64,000 nucleotides of DNA, from contig JAUZRX010000051.1 in assembly GCA_030949985.1 (NCBI GenBank), forward strand, positions 105,074 through 169,073, read 5' to 3'. Under the pieces are notes generated by a model, which saw only the letters and a list, made by a program, of their open reading frames with translations, made no database searches and was not told the DNA's origin. This document shows, piece by piece, positions 17,518 to 27,407 of this stretch (positions are counted from its first letter, which is position 1; every line of letters begins with the position of its first letter). The DNA is from Acidobacteriota bacterium (GTDB taxonomy: Bacteria; Acidobacteriota; Polarisedimenticolia; J045). The translations under genes were made by a program, and so were the position numbers.

Positions 17518-18329
17518 GCGGTTTTCTGGCTCGTATGGCCGAAAGTGCCCGCCGGCGGGCCCGGCGCCTGCACGCGGGGGGCGACCGGGGTTCGCTGGAG
17601 GCGCGGGCCCTCGGGACGAAGGTGCCGCCCCCGCCGGACCTCGGGGGCGGGGGCTTCGACCTGGTCGCCGAGATCAAGCCCCGGTCGCCGTCGGAGGGTT
17701 CTCTGGCCGCCACGCTTTCCGTCAGCCGGGCCGCCGCCCGGGCCCGGCTCTACGAAGGCGCGGGGGCGGTGGCGATCTCGGTGCTCACCGAACCCGAGAG
17801 TTTCGGCGGGAGTCTCGAAATGCTTGGGGGCGTGGCGGCGGCGACGGCTCTGCCGGTGATGCGCAAGGACTTCCTGGTGGATCCTCTGCAAGTCCTCGAG
17901 GCCCGCGCCTGGGGTGCGGCGGGCGTGCTGCTGATCGTGCGGATGCTGCCGGGCGACCTGTTCGGCGAAATGCTCGATGCCGCCGATCGCGTGGGCCTGT
18001 TCTGTCTGGTCGAGGCCTTCGACGAACAGGACCTCGAGCGCGTCGCGGCGTTGACGGCCCATGTCGGCACGCTGCTGGTGGGCATCAACTGCCGCAACCT
18101 GGAGACCCTCGCCGTGGAGCCGACGCGCTTCGAGCGGCTGGCTCCCCGGGCGCCGGGTTCGTGGCCCCTGGTGGCGGAGAGCGGCGTGAGCGATGCCGGG
18201 GGTGCGGCCGCCGTGGCCCGGATGGGTTACAGGGGCCTGCTGGCCGGCACCGCCCTGATGCGGGCGGTGGACCCCGCCGTCCTGATCGAAGACATGCTCG
18301 CCGCCGGCCGGCGGGAGGCGAGGGGATGA
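17514..18329 (+). CDS. trpC: Indole-3-glycerol phosphate synthase
   Basis: TIM-barrel enzyme of 271 residues that closes the indole ring. Catalytic elements visible are [12 protein letters not shown] (about residues 51-62), [10 protein letters not shown], the Glu in [17 protein letters not shown] and LVAESGV. A Gly/Pro-rich stretch at residues 38-48 is a small lineage-specific loop. It overlaps trpD and trpF by four bases on each side. Confidence 0.94.
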   Translation: MSGFLARMAESARRRARRLHAGGDRGSLEARALGTKVPPPPDLGGGGFDLVAEIKPRSPSEGSLAATLSVSRAAARARLYEGAGAVAISVLTEPESFGGSLEMLGGVAAATALPVMRKDFLVDPLQVLEARAWGAAGVLLIVRMLPGDLFGEMLDAADRVGLFCLVEAFDEQDLERVAALTAHVGTLLVGINCRNLETLAVEPTRFERLAPRAPGSWPLVAESGVSDAGGAAAVARMGYRGLLAGTALMRAVDPAVLIEDMLAAGRREARG

Positions 18330-18934
18330 GGGTGCGGATCAAGATCTGCGGCCTGCGCACGGTGGAGGCGATCGAAGCCGCGGCGGAGGCCGGTGCCGAC
18401 GCGGTGGGCCTGGTCTTCGCCGACTCGCCGCGGCGGGTCGATCCCGCCGCCGCGGCGCGCCTGGCGGCCGCTGTCCCCGCCCCCGTGGCGCGGGTCGCGG
18501 TGTTTCGCCGGCCCGCGCCGAAGCTCGTCGCCGAGGTGCTGTCCGCCCTGCGCCCGGATTGGGTGCAGGCCGACATGGCCGACCAGGCGCTCTTTTCCGC
18601 CCTGCCGCCACGCTGCCTGCTGCCGGTCTGTCGCAACGAGGAGGAACTCGCCGCCACCACGGAGGGTCAGAGCCTGCTCTTCGAAGGTCCCTGCAGCGGC
18701 GTGGGCCGGCCGGCGGACTGGGAACAGGCCGCGCGCTGGGCCCGCCGTCGCCGGCTGTTTCTGGCGGGAGGCCTCGACCCGGAGAACGTGGCCCGGGCGA
18801 TCGCCGTGGTAAGGCCCTGGGGCGTCGATGTGAGCAGCGGGGTGGAGCGGGAGCGGGGCGAGAAGGATCCGGCGCGCATCCGCGCCTTCGTCAGGGCGGT
18901 GCGGCAGGCCGAACGCACCGTGGGAGAGGAATGA
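18326..18934 (+). CDS. trpF: Phosphoribosylanthranilate isomerase
   Basis: Amadori isomerase of 202 residues, starting at ATG 18326 inside the trpC stop (ATGA). Catalytic Cys is in KICGLRT (residues 6-12), and the general-acid Asp is in [10 protein letters not shown] near the C-terminus. [17 protein letters not shown] and [11 protein letters not shown] are family motifs. It is separate from TrpC, unlike the enterobacterial fusion. The open frame upstream is a shadow of trpC. Confidence 0.93.
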   Translation: MRVRIKICGLRTVEAIEAAAEAGADAVGLVFADSPRRVDPAAAARLAAAVPAPVARVAVFRRPAPKLVAEVLSALRPDWVQADMADQALFSALPPRCLLPVCRNEEELAATTEGQSLLFEGPCSGVGRPADWEQAARWARRRRLFLAGGLDPENVARAIAVVRPWGVDVSSGVERERGEKDPARIRAFVRAVRQAERTVGEE

Positions 18935-20172
18935 TGCAGGAAAGGCATGGCGCCGCCTTGGACGGCGACGAGGTCCTCGAGGCCCTGATTCGGGGCGAAT
19001 GGCCCGACGCGCGAGGTCGCTACGGTCCTTTCGGCGGCTGCTACGTTCCCGAGCTGCTGGCGGGTGTCCTGGCCCGGCTCCAGGAAAGGTCCCGGGCGTT
19101 GCTCGTCGACCCCACCTTCGTCGGTCGCCTGGAGGCGGAACTGGCGAGCTGGGCGGGGCGCCCCACGCCCCTGACCGAAGCCCGCGGCCTGGGTCGGCGC
19201 TGGGGGGCCCGGGTCTTTCTCAAGCGGGAAGACCTGGCCCACACCGGGGCCCACAAGATCAACAACGCCCTGGGGCAGGCCCTGCTGGCCCAGGCCATGG
19301 GAGCCCGGCGCGTGATCGCCGAGACCGGCGCCGGCCAGCACGGGGTGGCGGCGGCCGCCGCCTGCGCCCGGGTGGGCTTGCCGGTGACCGTCTACATGGG
19401 CGCGGTGGACGTGGAGCGCCAGGCTCCCAACGTGGATCGCATGCAGCGCCTGGGAGCCGAAGTGGTGCCGGTGACTTCCGGCGATCGCACGTTGCGCGCC
19501 GCCATCGACGAGGCGCTGCGGGCCTGGGTCGCGGATCCGGAGGAGAGCTACTACCTGCTGGGTTCGGCGGTGGGGCCCCATCCGTATCCATGGATCGTCC
19601 AGCGCCTGCAAGCGGTGATCGGTGAAGAGGCCCGCCGGCAGATCCTCGAGCACCAGGGCGCGTTGCCGGACGTGGCGGTGGCCTGTGTGGGCGGAGGCTC
19701 CAACGCCATCGGCCTGTTCCATCCCCTGCTGGCCGATCGCCGGGTGCGCCTGCTGGGGGTGGAAGCCGGGGGGAGGGGTACCGCGGTGGGGGACAACGCC
19801 GCCACCCTGGCCCGGGGCACGCCGGGCGTGCTGCACGGCGCCTACTCCCTGTTGCTTCAGGATCGCCACGGCCAGGTGATCGAGACCCACTCGGTTTCCG
19901 CGGGTCTCGACTACCCCGGGGTGGGACCGGAACACGCCCTGCTCGTGGCCATCGGCCGGGTGGAGGTCACCACGGCCAGCGACGAGGAGGCCCTCGAAGC
20001 TCTCGATGAGTGCTGTGCGGCGGAAGGCATTCTGCCCGCCCTCGAATCGGCCCACGCGCTGGCGGGGGCGCGGCGCTGGGCGGCGAAGCATCCCGGGGCC
20101 CGGGTGTTGATCTGCCTGTCGGGGCGAGGGGACAAGGACCTGCCGGCCCTCGCCGGGAGCCAGGGCCGATGA
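18931..20172 (+). CDS. trpB: Tryptophan synthase beta subunit
   Basis: PLP enzyme of 413 residues condensing indole and serine. The PLP Lys lies in [13 protein letters not shown] (about residue 108), the catalytic Glu in [11 protein letters not shown], and the phosphate-binding loop is [20 protein letters not shown] at the N-terminus marks the TrpB1 type that pairs with TrpA. The start ATG overlaps the trpF stop, and its stop overlaps the trpA start. Confidence 0.95.
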   Translation: MMQERHGAALDGDEVLEALIRGEWPDARGRYGPFGGCYVPELLAGVLARLQERSRALLVDPTFVGRLEAELASWAGRPTPLTEARGLGRRWGARVFLKREDLAHTGAHKINNALGQALLAQAMGARRVIAETGAGQHGVAAAAACARVGLPVTVYMGAVDVERQAPNVDRMQRLGAEVVPVTSGDRTLRAAIDEALRAWVADPEESYYLLGSAVGPHPYPWIVQRLQAVIGEEARRQILEHQGALPDVAVACVGGGSNAIGLFHPLLADRRVRLLGVEAGGRGTAVGDNAATLARGTPGVLHGAYSLLLQDRHGQVIETHSVSAGLDYPGVGPEHALLVAIGRVEVTTASDEEALEALDECCAAEGILPALESAHALAGARRWAAKHPGARVLICLSGRGDKDLPALAGSQGR

Positions 20173-20951
20173 AGGGCGCCCAGGCCTTGACCACGGCCCT
20201 GGGTCGGGCGAGACCACCCGCCCTGGTGGCCTATCTCACGGCGGGTTTTCCCTCCCTCGAGGCCTTTCGGCCGGCGTTGCTGGCCACCGCGGCGCGGGCG
20301 GCGGTGGTGGAGGTGGGGGTGCCTTTCTCGGACCCGATGGCCGACGGCGCCACCATTCAGCGGGCCAGTCGGCGGGCTCTCGAGGCCGGGGTCACGCTGG
20401 AGTGGATCCTTGAACAGCTCGAGGCGTTGCGGGAGGAACTGGCCGCGCCGGTGGTGTTGATGAGCTATCTCAACCCCCTGCTGGCCGGGGGGCTCGAGCG
20501 CTGCGTGAGGCGGGCGGCCGCCGCCGGCGTGGCGGGGATGATCGTCCCCGACCTGCCCCTCGAAGAGGCGGGCCTGTTGCGCGAACTGCTGCAGCGGGAA
20601 TCGATGGCCCTGGTGCAACTGGTTACTCCGGTCACCGCGCCCGGGCGCCTCGATCGTCTGGTGCGGGCCAGCGCGGGTTTCGTCTACGCGGTGACCACCA
20701 CCGGCATCACCGGGGGCCAGGTCAGCGTTTCCCCGGCGGTGCGGGAGTACCTGGGACGCGTTCGATCCGCGGCCGCCTTGCCGGTCTGTGCCGGTTTCGG
20801 CATCCGTTCGGCGGCTCAGGTCGCCGCCCTGGCGGGTGAGGTGGATGGCGTGATCGTGGGATCGGCGCTGGTGGAGGCTCTCGAACGGGGAGACGATCCC
20901 GGCGCCTTTCTCGAGGCGCTGATCGCCGGGACTGGAAAGGAGGAGTCATGA
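20169..20951 (+). CDS. trpA: Tryptophan synthase alpha subunit
   Basis: TIM-barrel lyase of 260 residues that releases indole from indole-glycerol phosphate and passes it to TrpB. The catalytic Glu and Asp lie in [18 protein letters not shown] (about residues 45-62). [32 protein letters not shown] and CAGFGIRS are conserved family blocks. It starts at ATG 20169 within the trpB stop. The last trp gene, it is coupled directly to aroF. Confidence 0.94.
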   Translation: MKGAQALTTALGRARPPALVAYLTAGFPSLEAFRPALLATAARAAVVEVGVPFSDPMADGATIQRASRRALEAGVTLEWILEQLEALREELAAPVVLMSYLNPLLAGGLERCVRRAAAAGVAGMIVPDLPLEEAGLLRELLQRESMALVQLVTPVTAPGRLDRLVRASAGFVYAVTTTGITGGQVSVSPAVREYLGRVRSAAALPVCAGFGIRSAAQVAALAGEVDGVIVGSALVEALERGDDPGAFLEALIAGTGKEES

Positions 20952-21997
20952 TCGCCGTACTGGAGAAAGGCTGCAGCGTCCGGGTCAAGGCCGAGATCGT
21001 ACGCTTCATCGAGGGAGAAGGTTTTCGTGTGCAGGTCAGCCAGGCCGGCGGGCGCAGCCTGGTGGGCGTGATCGGCGACGGTGCCGCGCGCCTGGCCGAG
21101 CCCCTCGCCGCCCTGCCCGGTGTCGAGCAGGTACGCCCCGTGGCACCACCCTACCCGATGGTTTCCCGCGAGCATCAACCGCGGTCGACCCGGGTCAAGG
21201 TGGGGGACGTCACCATCGGCGGCAGGGAGGTGGTGGTGATCGCCGGTCCCTGTTCGGTGGAATCTCTCGACCAGCTTCTTTCCACGGCTCGCCGGGTCGC
21301 GGCCGCCGGGGCGCGGCTCTTGCGGGGTGGTGCCTTCAAGCCGCGCTCATCGCCCTACAGCTTCCAGGGACTGGGGGAGAAGGGGCTCGAGCTCCTGGCC
21401 CGGGCCCGGGAGGAAACCGGCCTGGGCGTGGTCACCGAGGTGCTGGCGCCCGACGACGTGGAGTTGGTGGCGCGATACGCCGACGTGCTGCAAGTCGGCG
21501 CGCGCAACATGCAGAATTTCCGCCTGCTGCAGGCGGTGGGGGAACAGCCGCGCCCGGTGTTGCTCAAGCGGGGGCTGATGGCCACCGCCGAGGAGTTGCT
21601 GATGGCCGCGGAGTACGTGGTGGCTTCGGGCAACCCCCGGGTGGTGCTCTGCGAGCGGGGTATCCGTACCTTCGAGACGGCGACCCGCAACACCCTCGAC
21701 GTGGCGGCGGTGCCGGTGGTCAAGGCCCGCTCCCACCTGCCGGTGATCGTCGACCCTTCCCACGCCGCGGGTTTGCGCGAGATGGTGCCCGACCTGGCCC
21801 TGGCCGGGGTGGCGGCCGGGGCCGACGGGCTGATGGTGGAGGTCCACCCGGAGCCCGAAAAAGCCCTCAGTGACGGTCGGCAGAGCCTCACCTTCGATGG
21901 ATTCGATGCGATGATGGAAAGGGTGAGGCGGATCTGCGCCGCCGTGGACCGGCGGCTGGCGCCTGCCGCCGAGGAGAAGAGCGAGCGTGAGCGGTGA
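20948..21997 (+). CDS. aroF: 3-deoxy-7-phosphoheptulonate synthase (type I beta)
   Basis: First committed step of aromatic synthesis, from PEP and erythrose-4-phosphate; 349 residues. An N-terminal ferredoxin-like regulatory domain (about 1-75) precedes the barrel, as in the Thermotoga-type enzyme. [35 protein letters not shown] and VDPSHAAG carry the metal and substrate ligands. It overlaps trpA by four bases. Its placement inside a trp-attenuated operon would put the entry of the pathway under tryptophan control; the N-terminal domain may bind an aromatic amino acid. Confidence 0.94.
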   Translation: MIAVLEKGCSVRVKAEIVRFIEGEGFRVQVSQAGGRSLVGVIGDGAARLAEPLAALPGVEQVRPVAPPYPMVSREHQPRSTRVKVGDVTIGGREVVVIAGPCSVESLDQLLSTARRVAAAGARLLRGGAFKPRSSPYSFQGLGEKGLELLARAREETGLGVVTEVLAPDDVELVARYADVLQVGARNMQNFRLLQAVGEQPRPVLLKRGLMATAEELLMAAEYVVASGNPRVVLCERGIRTFETATRNTLDVAAVPVVKARSHLPVIVDPSHAAGLREMVPDLALAGVAAGADGLMVEVHPEPEKALSDGRQSLTFDGFDAMMERVRRICAAVDRRLAPAAEEKSERER

Positions 21998-23288
21998 ACG
22001 CAAGCTGGCACCCTGCCGTCGGGTGCGGGGCCGTATCCGTGTTCCGGGTGACAAGTCGATTTCCCACCGCGCGCTGATGCTGGCGGCGGTGGCCCGCGGG
22101 ACGAGTCGCATCGCGGGCCTGGCGCCCGGTGAGGACGTACGCAGTACCCGCCGTCTGCTGGAACGGGCCGGAGCGGTCCTGCGTGACGAAGACGAGGCCC
22201 TGGTCGTCGAGGGACATGGCTGGTCGACTCTCGATCAGGACGATCCCTCGTCGCTGTTGGATCTGGATTGCGGCAACTCGGGCACCACCGCGAGGCTCAT
22301 GATGGGTCTGCTGGCCGGGCGCCGGGGCCGTTTTCGCCTCAGCGGTGACGCCTCGCTTTCCCGCCGGCCGATGGCCCGGGTGCGGGAGCCCCTGGCCGCC
22401 TTTGGAGCGGTGATCGAAGGGGGCGACACGCTGCCGCTGACCGTGGTCGGAGGTGGCCTGCACGGCGCGGTGGTCTCCACGGCGGTGGCCAGCGCCCAGG
22501 TCAAGAGCGCCGTGATCCTCGCCGCCCTGCAGGCCGAGGGTTCCAGCGAGGTCAAGGAAGAACGGCTGACCCGGGACCACACCGAAAGACTGCTGCGGGC
22601 GATGGGAGCGCCGCTGCAGCCGGTCGACGGGCGGGGCTGTCACCACCGGGTGGGGGGGGGCTGCCTGGCCCTTTCCCCGCTCTCCCTGGTGGTGCCTGGA
22701 GATCCCTCGTCGGCGGCCTGCGCGGTGGCCCTTGCGGCCAGCCTGCCGGGCAGCGACCTGGTGGTCGAAGACCTGTGCCTGAATCCTACCCGCCTGGGTT
22801 TCTACCGCCTGTTGCGCCGGATGGGCGCCGAGATCGATGAAGAAGTGATCACCGAGGCGGCGGAGCCAAGGGGGCGGCTGGCGATACGCGGCGGTGAGTT
22901 GCAAGGCATCGAGGTCGGTCCCGCCGACGTGGTCGACGCGATCGACGAGATTCCGCTGCTCGCCTGCGTGGCCGCCATTTCCGAGGGGGAAACCGTCATT
23001 CGCGGCGCGGCGGAGCTGCGACGCAAGGAGTCGGACCGCATCGCCGCCACCGTGGCCCTGTTGCGGGCCTTCGGCGCCGACGTGGAAGAAGCCGACGACG
23101 GCATGCTGATCGGCGGCGGCGCCCGGCTCGAGGGCGCCCGGGTTTCGGCGGAAGGCGACCACCGGATCGCCATGTGTGCCGCCTTCCTCGCCGCCCACGC
23201 CCGTGGCGGGAGCGTGCTGGAGGATCCCGGTTGGGTGGCTATTTCCTATCCCCGCTTCTTCGATGACCTGGAGCGCATGCGCGCGTGA
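21987..23288 (+). CDS. aroA: EPSP synthase (3-phosphoshikimate 1-carboxyvinyltransferase)
   Basis: Sixth shikimate step, 433 residues. Key blocks are [70 protein letters not shown] [11 protein letters not shown] and [10 protein letters not shown]. The NSGTT form of the PEP/glyphosate loop resembles class II enzymes rather than the enteric NAGTA form. It starts at GTG 21987 and overlaps aroF by 11 bases. Confidence 0.94.
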   Translation: MSGERKLAPCRRVRGRIRVPGDKSISHRALMLAAVARGTSRIAGLAPGEDVRSTRRLLERAGAVLRDEDEALVVEGHGWSTLDQDDPSSLLDLDCGNSGTTARLMMGLLAGRRGRFRLSGDASLSRRPMARVREPLAAFGAVIEGGDTLPLTVVGGGLHGAVVSTAVASAQVKSAVILAALQAEGSSEVKEERLTRDHTERLLRAMGAPLQPVDGRGCHHRVGGGCLALSPLSLVVPGDPSSAACAVALAASLPGSDLVVEDLCLNPTRLGFYRLLRRMGAEIDEEVITEAAEPRGRLAIRGGELQGIEVGPADVVDAIDEIPLLACVAAISEGETVIRGAAELRRKESDRIAATVALLRAFGADVEEADDGMLIGGGARLEGARVSAEGDHRIAMCAAFLAAHARGGSVLEDPGWVAISYPRFFDDLERMRA

Positions 23289-24136
23289 GCGGTCCCGCAC
23301 GCCTGGCCCTGCTGGGGCATCCCGTCGGCCACAGCCGCTCCGCCCGGATTTTCACGGCCTGGAGCGCGAGGGGCGGGCCGGACCTGGTCTACCAGGCGGT
23401 GGACGTGGCGCCCGGGGACCTCGACGCGGCGCTGGCCCGGCTGCGCGCCGGCCACTGGCGGGGAGTCAACGTGACGATTCCCCACAAGACCGCCATCGCC
23501 CCCAGGCTCGATCAGCTCGAACCGGCGGCGCGGCGTGCGGGAGCCGTGAACGTGATCGTGCGCAGGGAAGACGGTTCGCTGCTCGGCGCCAACACCGACG
23601 GGGAGGGCTTTTGGGCGGGTTGCCGTGCGGTCTTGGGCGAGGCGCTCCCCGGTGGCGCCGTGCTGATCCTCGGGGCCGGGGGCGCGGCCCGCGGGGTGGC
23701 CGAGCTGCTCTCCCGGCGCGGTCGCCGGGTGGTGGTGGTCAGTCGCGACGCCGAGCGCGCGGCGCGTGATTTCGCGGGACTGGCCGAGGCCTGCCTGGCG
23801 TGGCATGCGGCGGAGCTGCAACGGGTCGCCGGTAGGGCGGCGCTGGTGATCCAGGCGACGCCTTTGGGCATGCAGCCCGCGGTGGATGCGGTGCCACCGT
23901 TGCCCGTGGAGTGGCTGAGGGCCGACCTGGTCGTCGACCTGGTCTATCGTCCCTGGGAGACGCTCTTCCTGCGCCGTGTCCGGGCCCGGGGTCTGCGTGC
24001 ACTCAACGGTTGGCCCATGCTCGTCCACCAGGCCCACCTGGCCGCACAGAAGTGGTTCGGCGTTGCGGCTGCCGGAAGTTTTCTCACGGCGGCGGCCGCC
24101 ATGGAGTCCCGGGATCCCGCGGCAGCGTCGGCTTGA
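23285..24136 (+). CDS. aroE: Shikimate dehydrogenase
   Basis: NADPH-dependent reduction of 3-dehydroshikimate; 283 residues. The catalytic Lys and Asp are in NVTIPHKTAIAP (about residue 66) and GANTDGEGFW. The dinucleotide loop is GAGGAARGVAELL, followed by NGWPMLVHQAHLA. GHPVGHSRSARIF forms the shikimate-binding N-terminus. The GTG start overlaps the aroA stop, and a strong hairpin follows, so this is the last gene of the trp-aro operon. Confidence 0.94.
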   Translation: MSGPARLALLGHPVGHSRSARIFTAWSARGGPDLVYQAVDVAPGDLDAALARLRAGHWRGVNVTIPHKTAIAPRLDQLEPAARRAGAVNVIVRREDGSLLGANTDGEGFWAGCRAVLGEALPGGAVLILGAGGAARGVAELLSRRGRRVVVVSRDAERAARDFAGLAEACLAWHAAELQRVAGRAALVIQATPLGMQPAVDAVPPLPVEWLRADLVVDLVYRPWETLFLRRVRARGLRALNGWPMLVHQAHLAAQKWFGVAAAGSFLTAAAAMESRDPAAASA

Positions 24137-24157
24137 GGGCCCCGGTTTCCGGGGCCC
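24137..24157 (+). terminator. Hairpin ending the trp-aro operon
   Basis: GGGCCCCGG (24137-24145), loop TTT, CCGGGGCCC (24149-24157): a perfect 9-bp stem starting on the base after the aroE stop. No T-run follows, so it may act with Rho or as a 3' stabiliser. It also lies just beyond the end of the convergent gene at 24184 and could serve both strands. Confidence 0.6.
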
Positions 24158-24183
24158 CGGGCGCGCGAGTACCGGGTCGCCGA

Positions 24184-24675
24184 TCAGGCGGTGAAAACCG
24201 ACAGCCGGACCACACCGTCGGCGTCCCGATGGAGCATCACGAGGGTGTGACGCCTGTCCTGCCGGCGCGTGCGGACCAGGCGCATGGTTCCCGGGTGGTC
24301 CGCGGCATGGCGCGCAAGACGGGAGAGGGCGGAAAGGTAACGCACTTCGACGCCGTTGCGGATGATGGTCATCTCCATGCGATAGATCTGCCCGGGAACC
24401 AGGGCGCGGGCGAAGCGCCACTCGGCCTGGAGGTCGTCCCGACCCACGGTGCGCTCCTCGCGCAGCGGCTGTTCGACGGGTTCGACGCCGAACTGTTCGG
24501 CGGCCAGCAGCTCGACCCGGACCACGTCACCCGGTCGGAGGGCGGACGCGGTGGAATCGTCGAGGGCCAGGTCGATGCGCAGGTCGAAGGTGGGCTCGGC
24601 CAGGGTAGGCAGGGCGAAGGCTGCCAAGAGCAGGGCGATCAGGGCGAGGGGAGCGAGTCGGGTCGAGCGGATCAT
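24184..24675 (-). CDS. Secreted protein of unknown function
   Basis: Not recognised. A protein of 163 residues from ATG 24675, preceded by AGGAGGTGG at good spacing. A signal peptide (residues 1-26, RLAPLALIALLLAAFALPTLA) is followed by a domain that is likely beta-rich: alternating short strands with FDLRIDLALDD, VVRVELLAAEQF and YRMEMTIIRNGVEVRYL. No Cys is present in the mature part. It converges on aroE and is followed by the shared hairpin. Confidence 0.7.
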   Translation of the reverse strand: MIRSTRLAPLALIALLLAAFALPTLAEPTFDLRIDLALDDSTASALRPGDVVRVELLAAEQFGVEPVEQPLREERTVGRDDLQAEWRFARALVPGQIYRMEMTIIRNGVEVRYLSALSRLARHAADHPGTMRLVRTRRQDRRHTLVMLHRDADGVVRLSVFTA

Positions 24676-24924
24676 GGGCCACCTCCTGGGGTCTGGGTAG
24701 AATCGGTTGGCGAGGCGGGACCGAAGCAACGACGGTGCCAAAGGCGTCCGAAGCCGGTGCCGGTGCACGGCCAAGTGACTGCCGTGGAAGGGGAAAGAGC
24801 ACGGCGGGCGGGTCGGTGGAGGGCCTTCCCGCCGGGCCCGGTGGCAGCCCGCGTCCGGTCAGGGTGCCCGGAATGCGGACAGTTCACGGACACGGCCCGA
24901 CACGCCGCTCGCGCAGGCCGGCCC

Positions 24925-25273
24925 TCACGCGCCGCCGCGGATCTTGCCGGAGGCTCGGTTCTGGGTACGGGTCTTGGTACTGGCGTTGGCGGAGACCCGG
25001 CAGCGGTCCACGGCCCGGCCGTTGCAGCGGCTGGGATGGTGCCAGTCGATGGCGCAGTGGTGGCTGTAGCCGATGGGAATGACCTTTCCGGCGGTTTCCG
25101 CGATCGTGTTGTGCGTCAGTGCGGGGTTGCGGCAGTGACCGGGGGCCGGTGCCGCGCTCTGCGGCGGGGCGGTGATTGCCCCGGGACGGCTGGTGGTGAA
25201 ACAATCACGGTGGGGCGAGATCCCGCGGGAGCTCGCAAGTAGTCGTAGAACGAAAGTTTGGCGATCTGGCGGG
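24925..25273 (-). pseudogene. Coding-like remnant lacking a start codon
   Basis: The minus-strand frame ending in TGA at 24925-24927 stays open to a stop at about 25275 and shows strong coding periodicity in its last 70 codons: about 86% G or C in third positions against about 55% in the first two. It encodes a Cys/His-rich segment including GHCRNPALTHNT and HHCAIDWHHPSRCNGR. No ATG, GTG or TTG lies in frame before that segment. It therefore looks like the 3' remnant of a secreted or Cys-rich gene, or a gene whose 5' end is shifted. The rest of 24676-25280 holds only the rex promoter region and no other feature I can support. Confidence 0.25.
25196..25208. promoter_or_regulatory. Possible Rex-like operator upstream of rex
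   Basis: GTGA AACAA TCAC (25196-25208) is an inverted repeat 73 bases before rex. Rex operators are usually TTGTGA-N6-TCACAA; here the outer bases differ and the spacer is five, so the match is weak. Autoregulation of rex is common, which is the reason for noting it. Confidence 0.2.
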
Positions 25274-25280
25274 AAAAATC

Positions 25281-25922
25281 ATGACGACCTCGGGTCCACC
25301 CCTCAAACGTGCGCAGGTAGAAAGACTCGTGCGCTACCTGCATTTCGTCCGCCAGTCGAAAGGGCGCTCGGCCGCGGTGTCCAGCGCGCGGTTGGCCGAA
25401 CATGCGGGCCTCGATGAGTCCCAGGTGCGGAAGGATCTGGCCGCGGTGGGGGTGCGGGGGCGCCCCCGGGTGGGTTTCCGCCCGGCCGAGATTCTCTCGG
25501 CCATCGAAAAACGGCTTGGCCTGGACCAGGGCTACCGGGCCGTGGTGGTGGGCGCGGGCAGGCTGGGCAGTGCCCTGATCGCCTACCCGGGTTTCGCCCG
25601 CTACGGCCTGGAGGTCGTGGCGCTGGTCGATGCCGATCCGCTCAAGATCGGCACGTCCATCGGAGGCCTGATCGTCCACCCGGTGGAGCGGCTCGGCGAG
25701 ATCGTACGGGACAAGGAAGTCCGCCTGGGCATACTCACGGTGCCGGATGCGGCTGCTGGCGAGATGGCCCGGCGCCTGGCCTGTGCCGGTGTCCAGGCCA
25801 TCTGGAACTTCGCCTCCGCCGGCATCGACGTACCGGAAGGCGTCTACGTGCGCCATGAACATCTTTCCGTAGGCCTCGCCGAACTGGCCTATCACCTTTC
25901 CGGTCGAGTCTCCGCGGAATGA
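25281..25922 (+). CDS. rex: Redox-sensing transcriptional repressor Rex
   Basis: Dimeric repressor of 213 residues that senses the NADH/NAD+ ratio. The N-terminal winged helix (about 1-80) contains SSARLAEHAGLDESQVRKDLAAVG, the recognition region. The Rossmann domain follows with VVVGAGRLGSALIAYPGF. C-terminal NFASAGIDVPEGVYVRHEHLSVGLAELAYHL is the domain-swapped helix region. In a genome with this aerobic chain, Rex would be expected to control respiratory and fermentative genes. It is followed by a thioredoxin gene. Confidence 0.93.
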   Translation: MTTSGPPLKRAQVERLVRYLHFVRQSKGRSAAVSSARLAEHAGLDESQVRKDLAAVGVRGRPRVGFRPAEILSAIEKRLGLDQGYRAVVVGAGRLGSALIAYPGFARYGLEVVALVDADPLKIGTSIGGLIVHPVERLGEIVRDKEVRLGILTVPDAAAGEMARRLACAGVQAIWNFASAGIDVPEGVYVRHEHLSVGLAELAYHLSGRVSAE

Positions 25923-26011
25923 TCCCGCCTGCTGTACCCTTTCCCCCGGCTCTGCATCTCTTCATGGCGTGGGGCGGCGAAAGATTCCAGCCGCGCCGGG
26001 AGCCGAAAACC

Positions 26012-26380
26012 ATGCAGACCCATCCCGACAGCTCGTCCGAATTCATCATTCATGCCACCGACGCGTCTTTCGATCGCCTGATCCGGGAAGCGGAGCTTCC
26101 CGTGGTGGTCGACTTCTGGGCTTCCTGGTGCGCGCCCTGCCGCTTTCTGGGCAAGGCGCTCGAGGAAGTGGCCCCGGACTTTCAGGGGAAGTTGCAGGTG
26201 ATCAAGGTCGACGTGGACGCCAACCCGGCCACCGCCTCGCGCTTCGATATCCAGTCGATTCCCACGATGGCCTTCTTCAACGGGGGCGATTGCGTCGGCC
26301 TGCTGCCCGGAGCCCTGCCCCCCGATGGACTGCGCCAGGTTTTCGGCCAGCATGTCAAGGGTGAGTTGCAGGGCGCCTGA
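26012..26380 (+). CDS. Thioredoxin
   Basis: Thioredoxin-fold protein of 122 residues with the redox site WASWCAPCR (about residues 35-43) and the cis-Pro in SIPTMAFF. The ATG at 26012 follows GGGAG with a normal gap and gives a standard-length protein. An ATG at 25919 overlapping the rex stop would add 31 residues that do not look like thioredoxin. No signal peptide is present, so it is cytoplasmic. It may be co-transcribed with rex. Confidence 0.9.
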   Translation: MQTHPDSSSEFIIHATDASFDRLIREAELPVVVDFWASWCAPCRFLGKALEEVAPDFQGKLQVIKVDVDANPATASRFDIQSIPTMAFFNGGDCVGLLPGALPPDGLRQVFGQHVKGELQGA

Positions 26381-26574
26381 TCGGGGGAAAAACGCCTTTC
26401 CACGCGGATCGCCGGTGCGGGCGGCTCCCGTGCCCCATCGGCGGCGCCTCCAGCCGGGCGGAGACGGGGAGGTGGCTTGACGCAGGCCCCCCCGACTCGT
26501 CATCATCCACGGGCTATCAGCTCTCGATGCCTGTTTGCGGGTCGGCGGCTCACTGATGGCAGGGAGGTACGCCG

Positions 26575-27399
26575 ATGGAGAGCCTGGAATTTCCGGGATC
26601 GGGCCTGATGCCCTTGCTGACGACCTACGGGGTGCGGGTCGTGGGCGTCGTGGTGTTGCTCATCGTGGGCTGGATCGTCGCCGGCTGGAGCGGCCGCGTG
26701 GTCAGCCGGGGGATGGCCCGGGCCGAAGTGGATATCACCCTGACCCGCTTCACCGGCAAATTGATCCGCTGGCTGGTGATGCTGCTGGTCGTTCTCGCCG
26801 GGCTGGGTCTGTTCGGCGTCGAGACCACGAGTTTCGCGGCGGTGCTCGCGGCGACGGGATTTGCCGTCGGTATGGCCTTTCAGGGGACCCTGGGCAACTT
26901 CGCCAGCGGCGTGATGCTCCTGGTCTTCAGGCCGTTCAAGGTCGGTGACGTGGTTTCCGTGGCCGGCGTGACCGGCTCGGTGCACGAGATCGGCATCTTC
27001 ACCGTCAGTCTCGACACGCCCGACAACCGCCGCCTGGTGTTGCCCAACGGCGCGGTGTTCGGCGCGACCATCGAGAACATCACTTTCCACGACAGTCGAC
27101 GTGTGGATGTGAACGTCGGCGCGGACTACGGCGCCGACATCGATCGCACGCGGGCGGTACTGCTGGCCGCGGCGGAGAAGGTTCCGGGCGTCGACCGGAG
27201 CCGGCCGATCCAGGTGGTCCTGACGGATCTCGGTGCCAGTTCGGTGGACTGGTCGGTGCGGGTCTGGTGCAAGACGCCGGAATACTGGGCCGTACGCGAC
27301 GCCCTGGTGCGGGCGGTCAAGATGGCCCTCGACGAGGCTTCGATAGCGATTCCCTACCCGCAGCTGGACGTGCACCTGGACCCTTCAGCCCGGGCTTGA
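26575..27399 (+). CDS. Small-conductance mechanosensitive channel (MscS family)
   Basis: Channel of 274 residues with three N-terminal helices. The pore helix is FAAVLAATGFAVGMAFQGTLGNFASGVMLL, with the Gly/Ala packing pattern of MscS TM3, followed by the beta domain FRPFKVGDVVSVAGVTGSVHEIGIF and the C-terminal alpha/beta vestibule domain. GGGAGG precedes the ATG. It is a minimal MscS of usual length that protects against osmotic downshock. The 194 bases upstream hold no gene I can support. Confidence 0.93.
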   Translation: MESLEFPGSGLMPLLTTYGVRVVGVVVLLIVGWIVAGWSGRVVSRGMARAEVDITLTRFTGKLIRWLVMLLVVLAGLGLFGVETTSFAAVLAATGFAVGMAFQGTLGNFASGVMLLVFRPFKVGDVVSVAGVTGSVHEIGIFTVSLDTPDNRRLVLPNGAVFGATIENITFHDSRRVDVNVGADYGADIDRTRAVLLAAAEKVPGVDRSRPIQVVLTDLGASSVDWSVRVWCKTPEYWAVRDALVRAVKMALDEASIAIPYPQLDVHLDPSARA

Positions 27400-27407
27400 G
27401 TCGGGCC

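Noticed and set aside
23911..25242. 443-codon plus-strand frame running past the aroE end
   Set aside because: It passes through aroE in a shadow frame and then through the antisense of the secreted gene at 24184-24675; no coherent domain is visible.
25919..26011. Longer thioredoxin start overlapping the rex stop (ATG 25919)
   Set aside because: The extra 31 residues are Pro/aromatic-rich and unlike thioredoxin, whereas ATG 26012 gives a standard-length protein with a suitable ribosome site.
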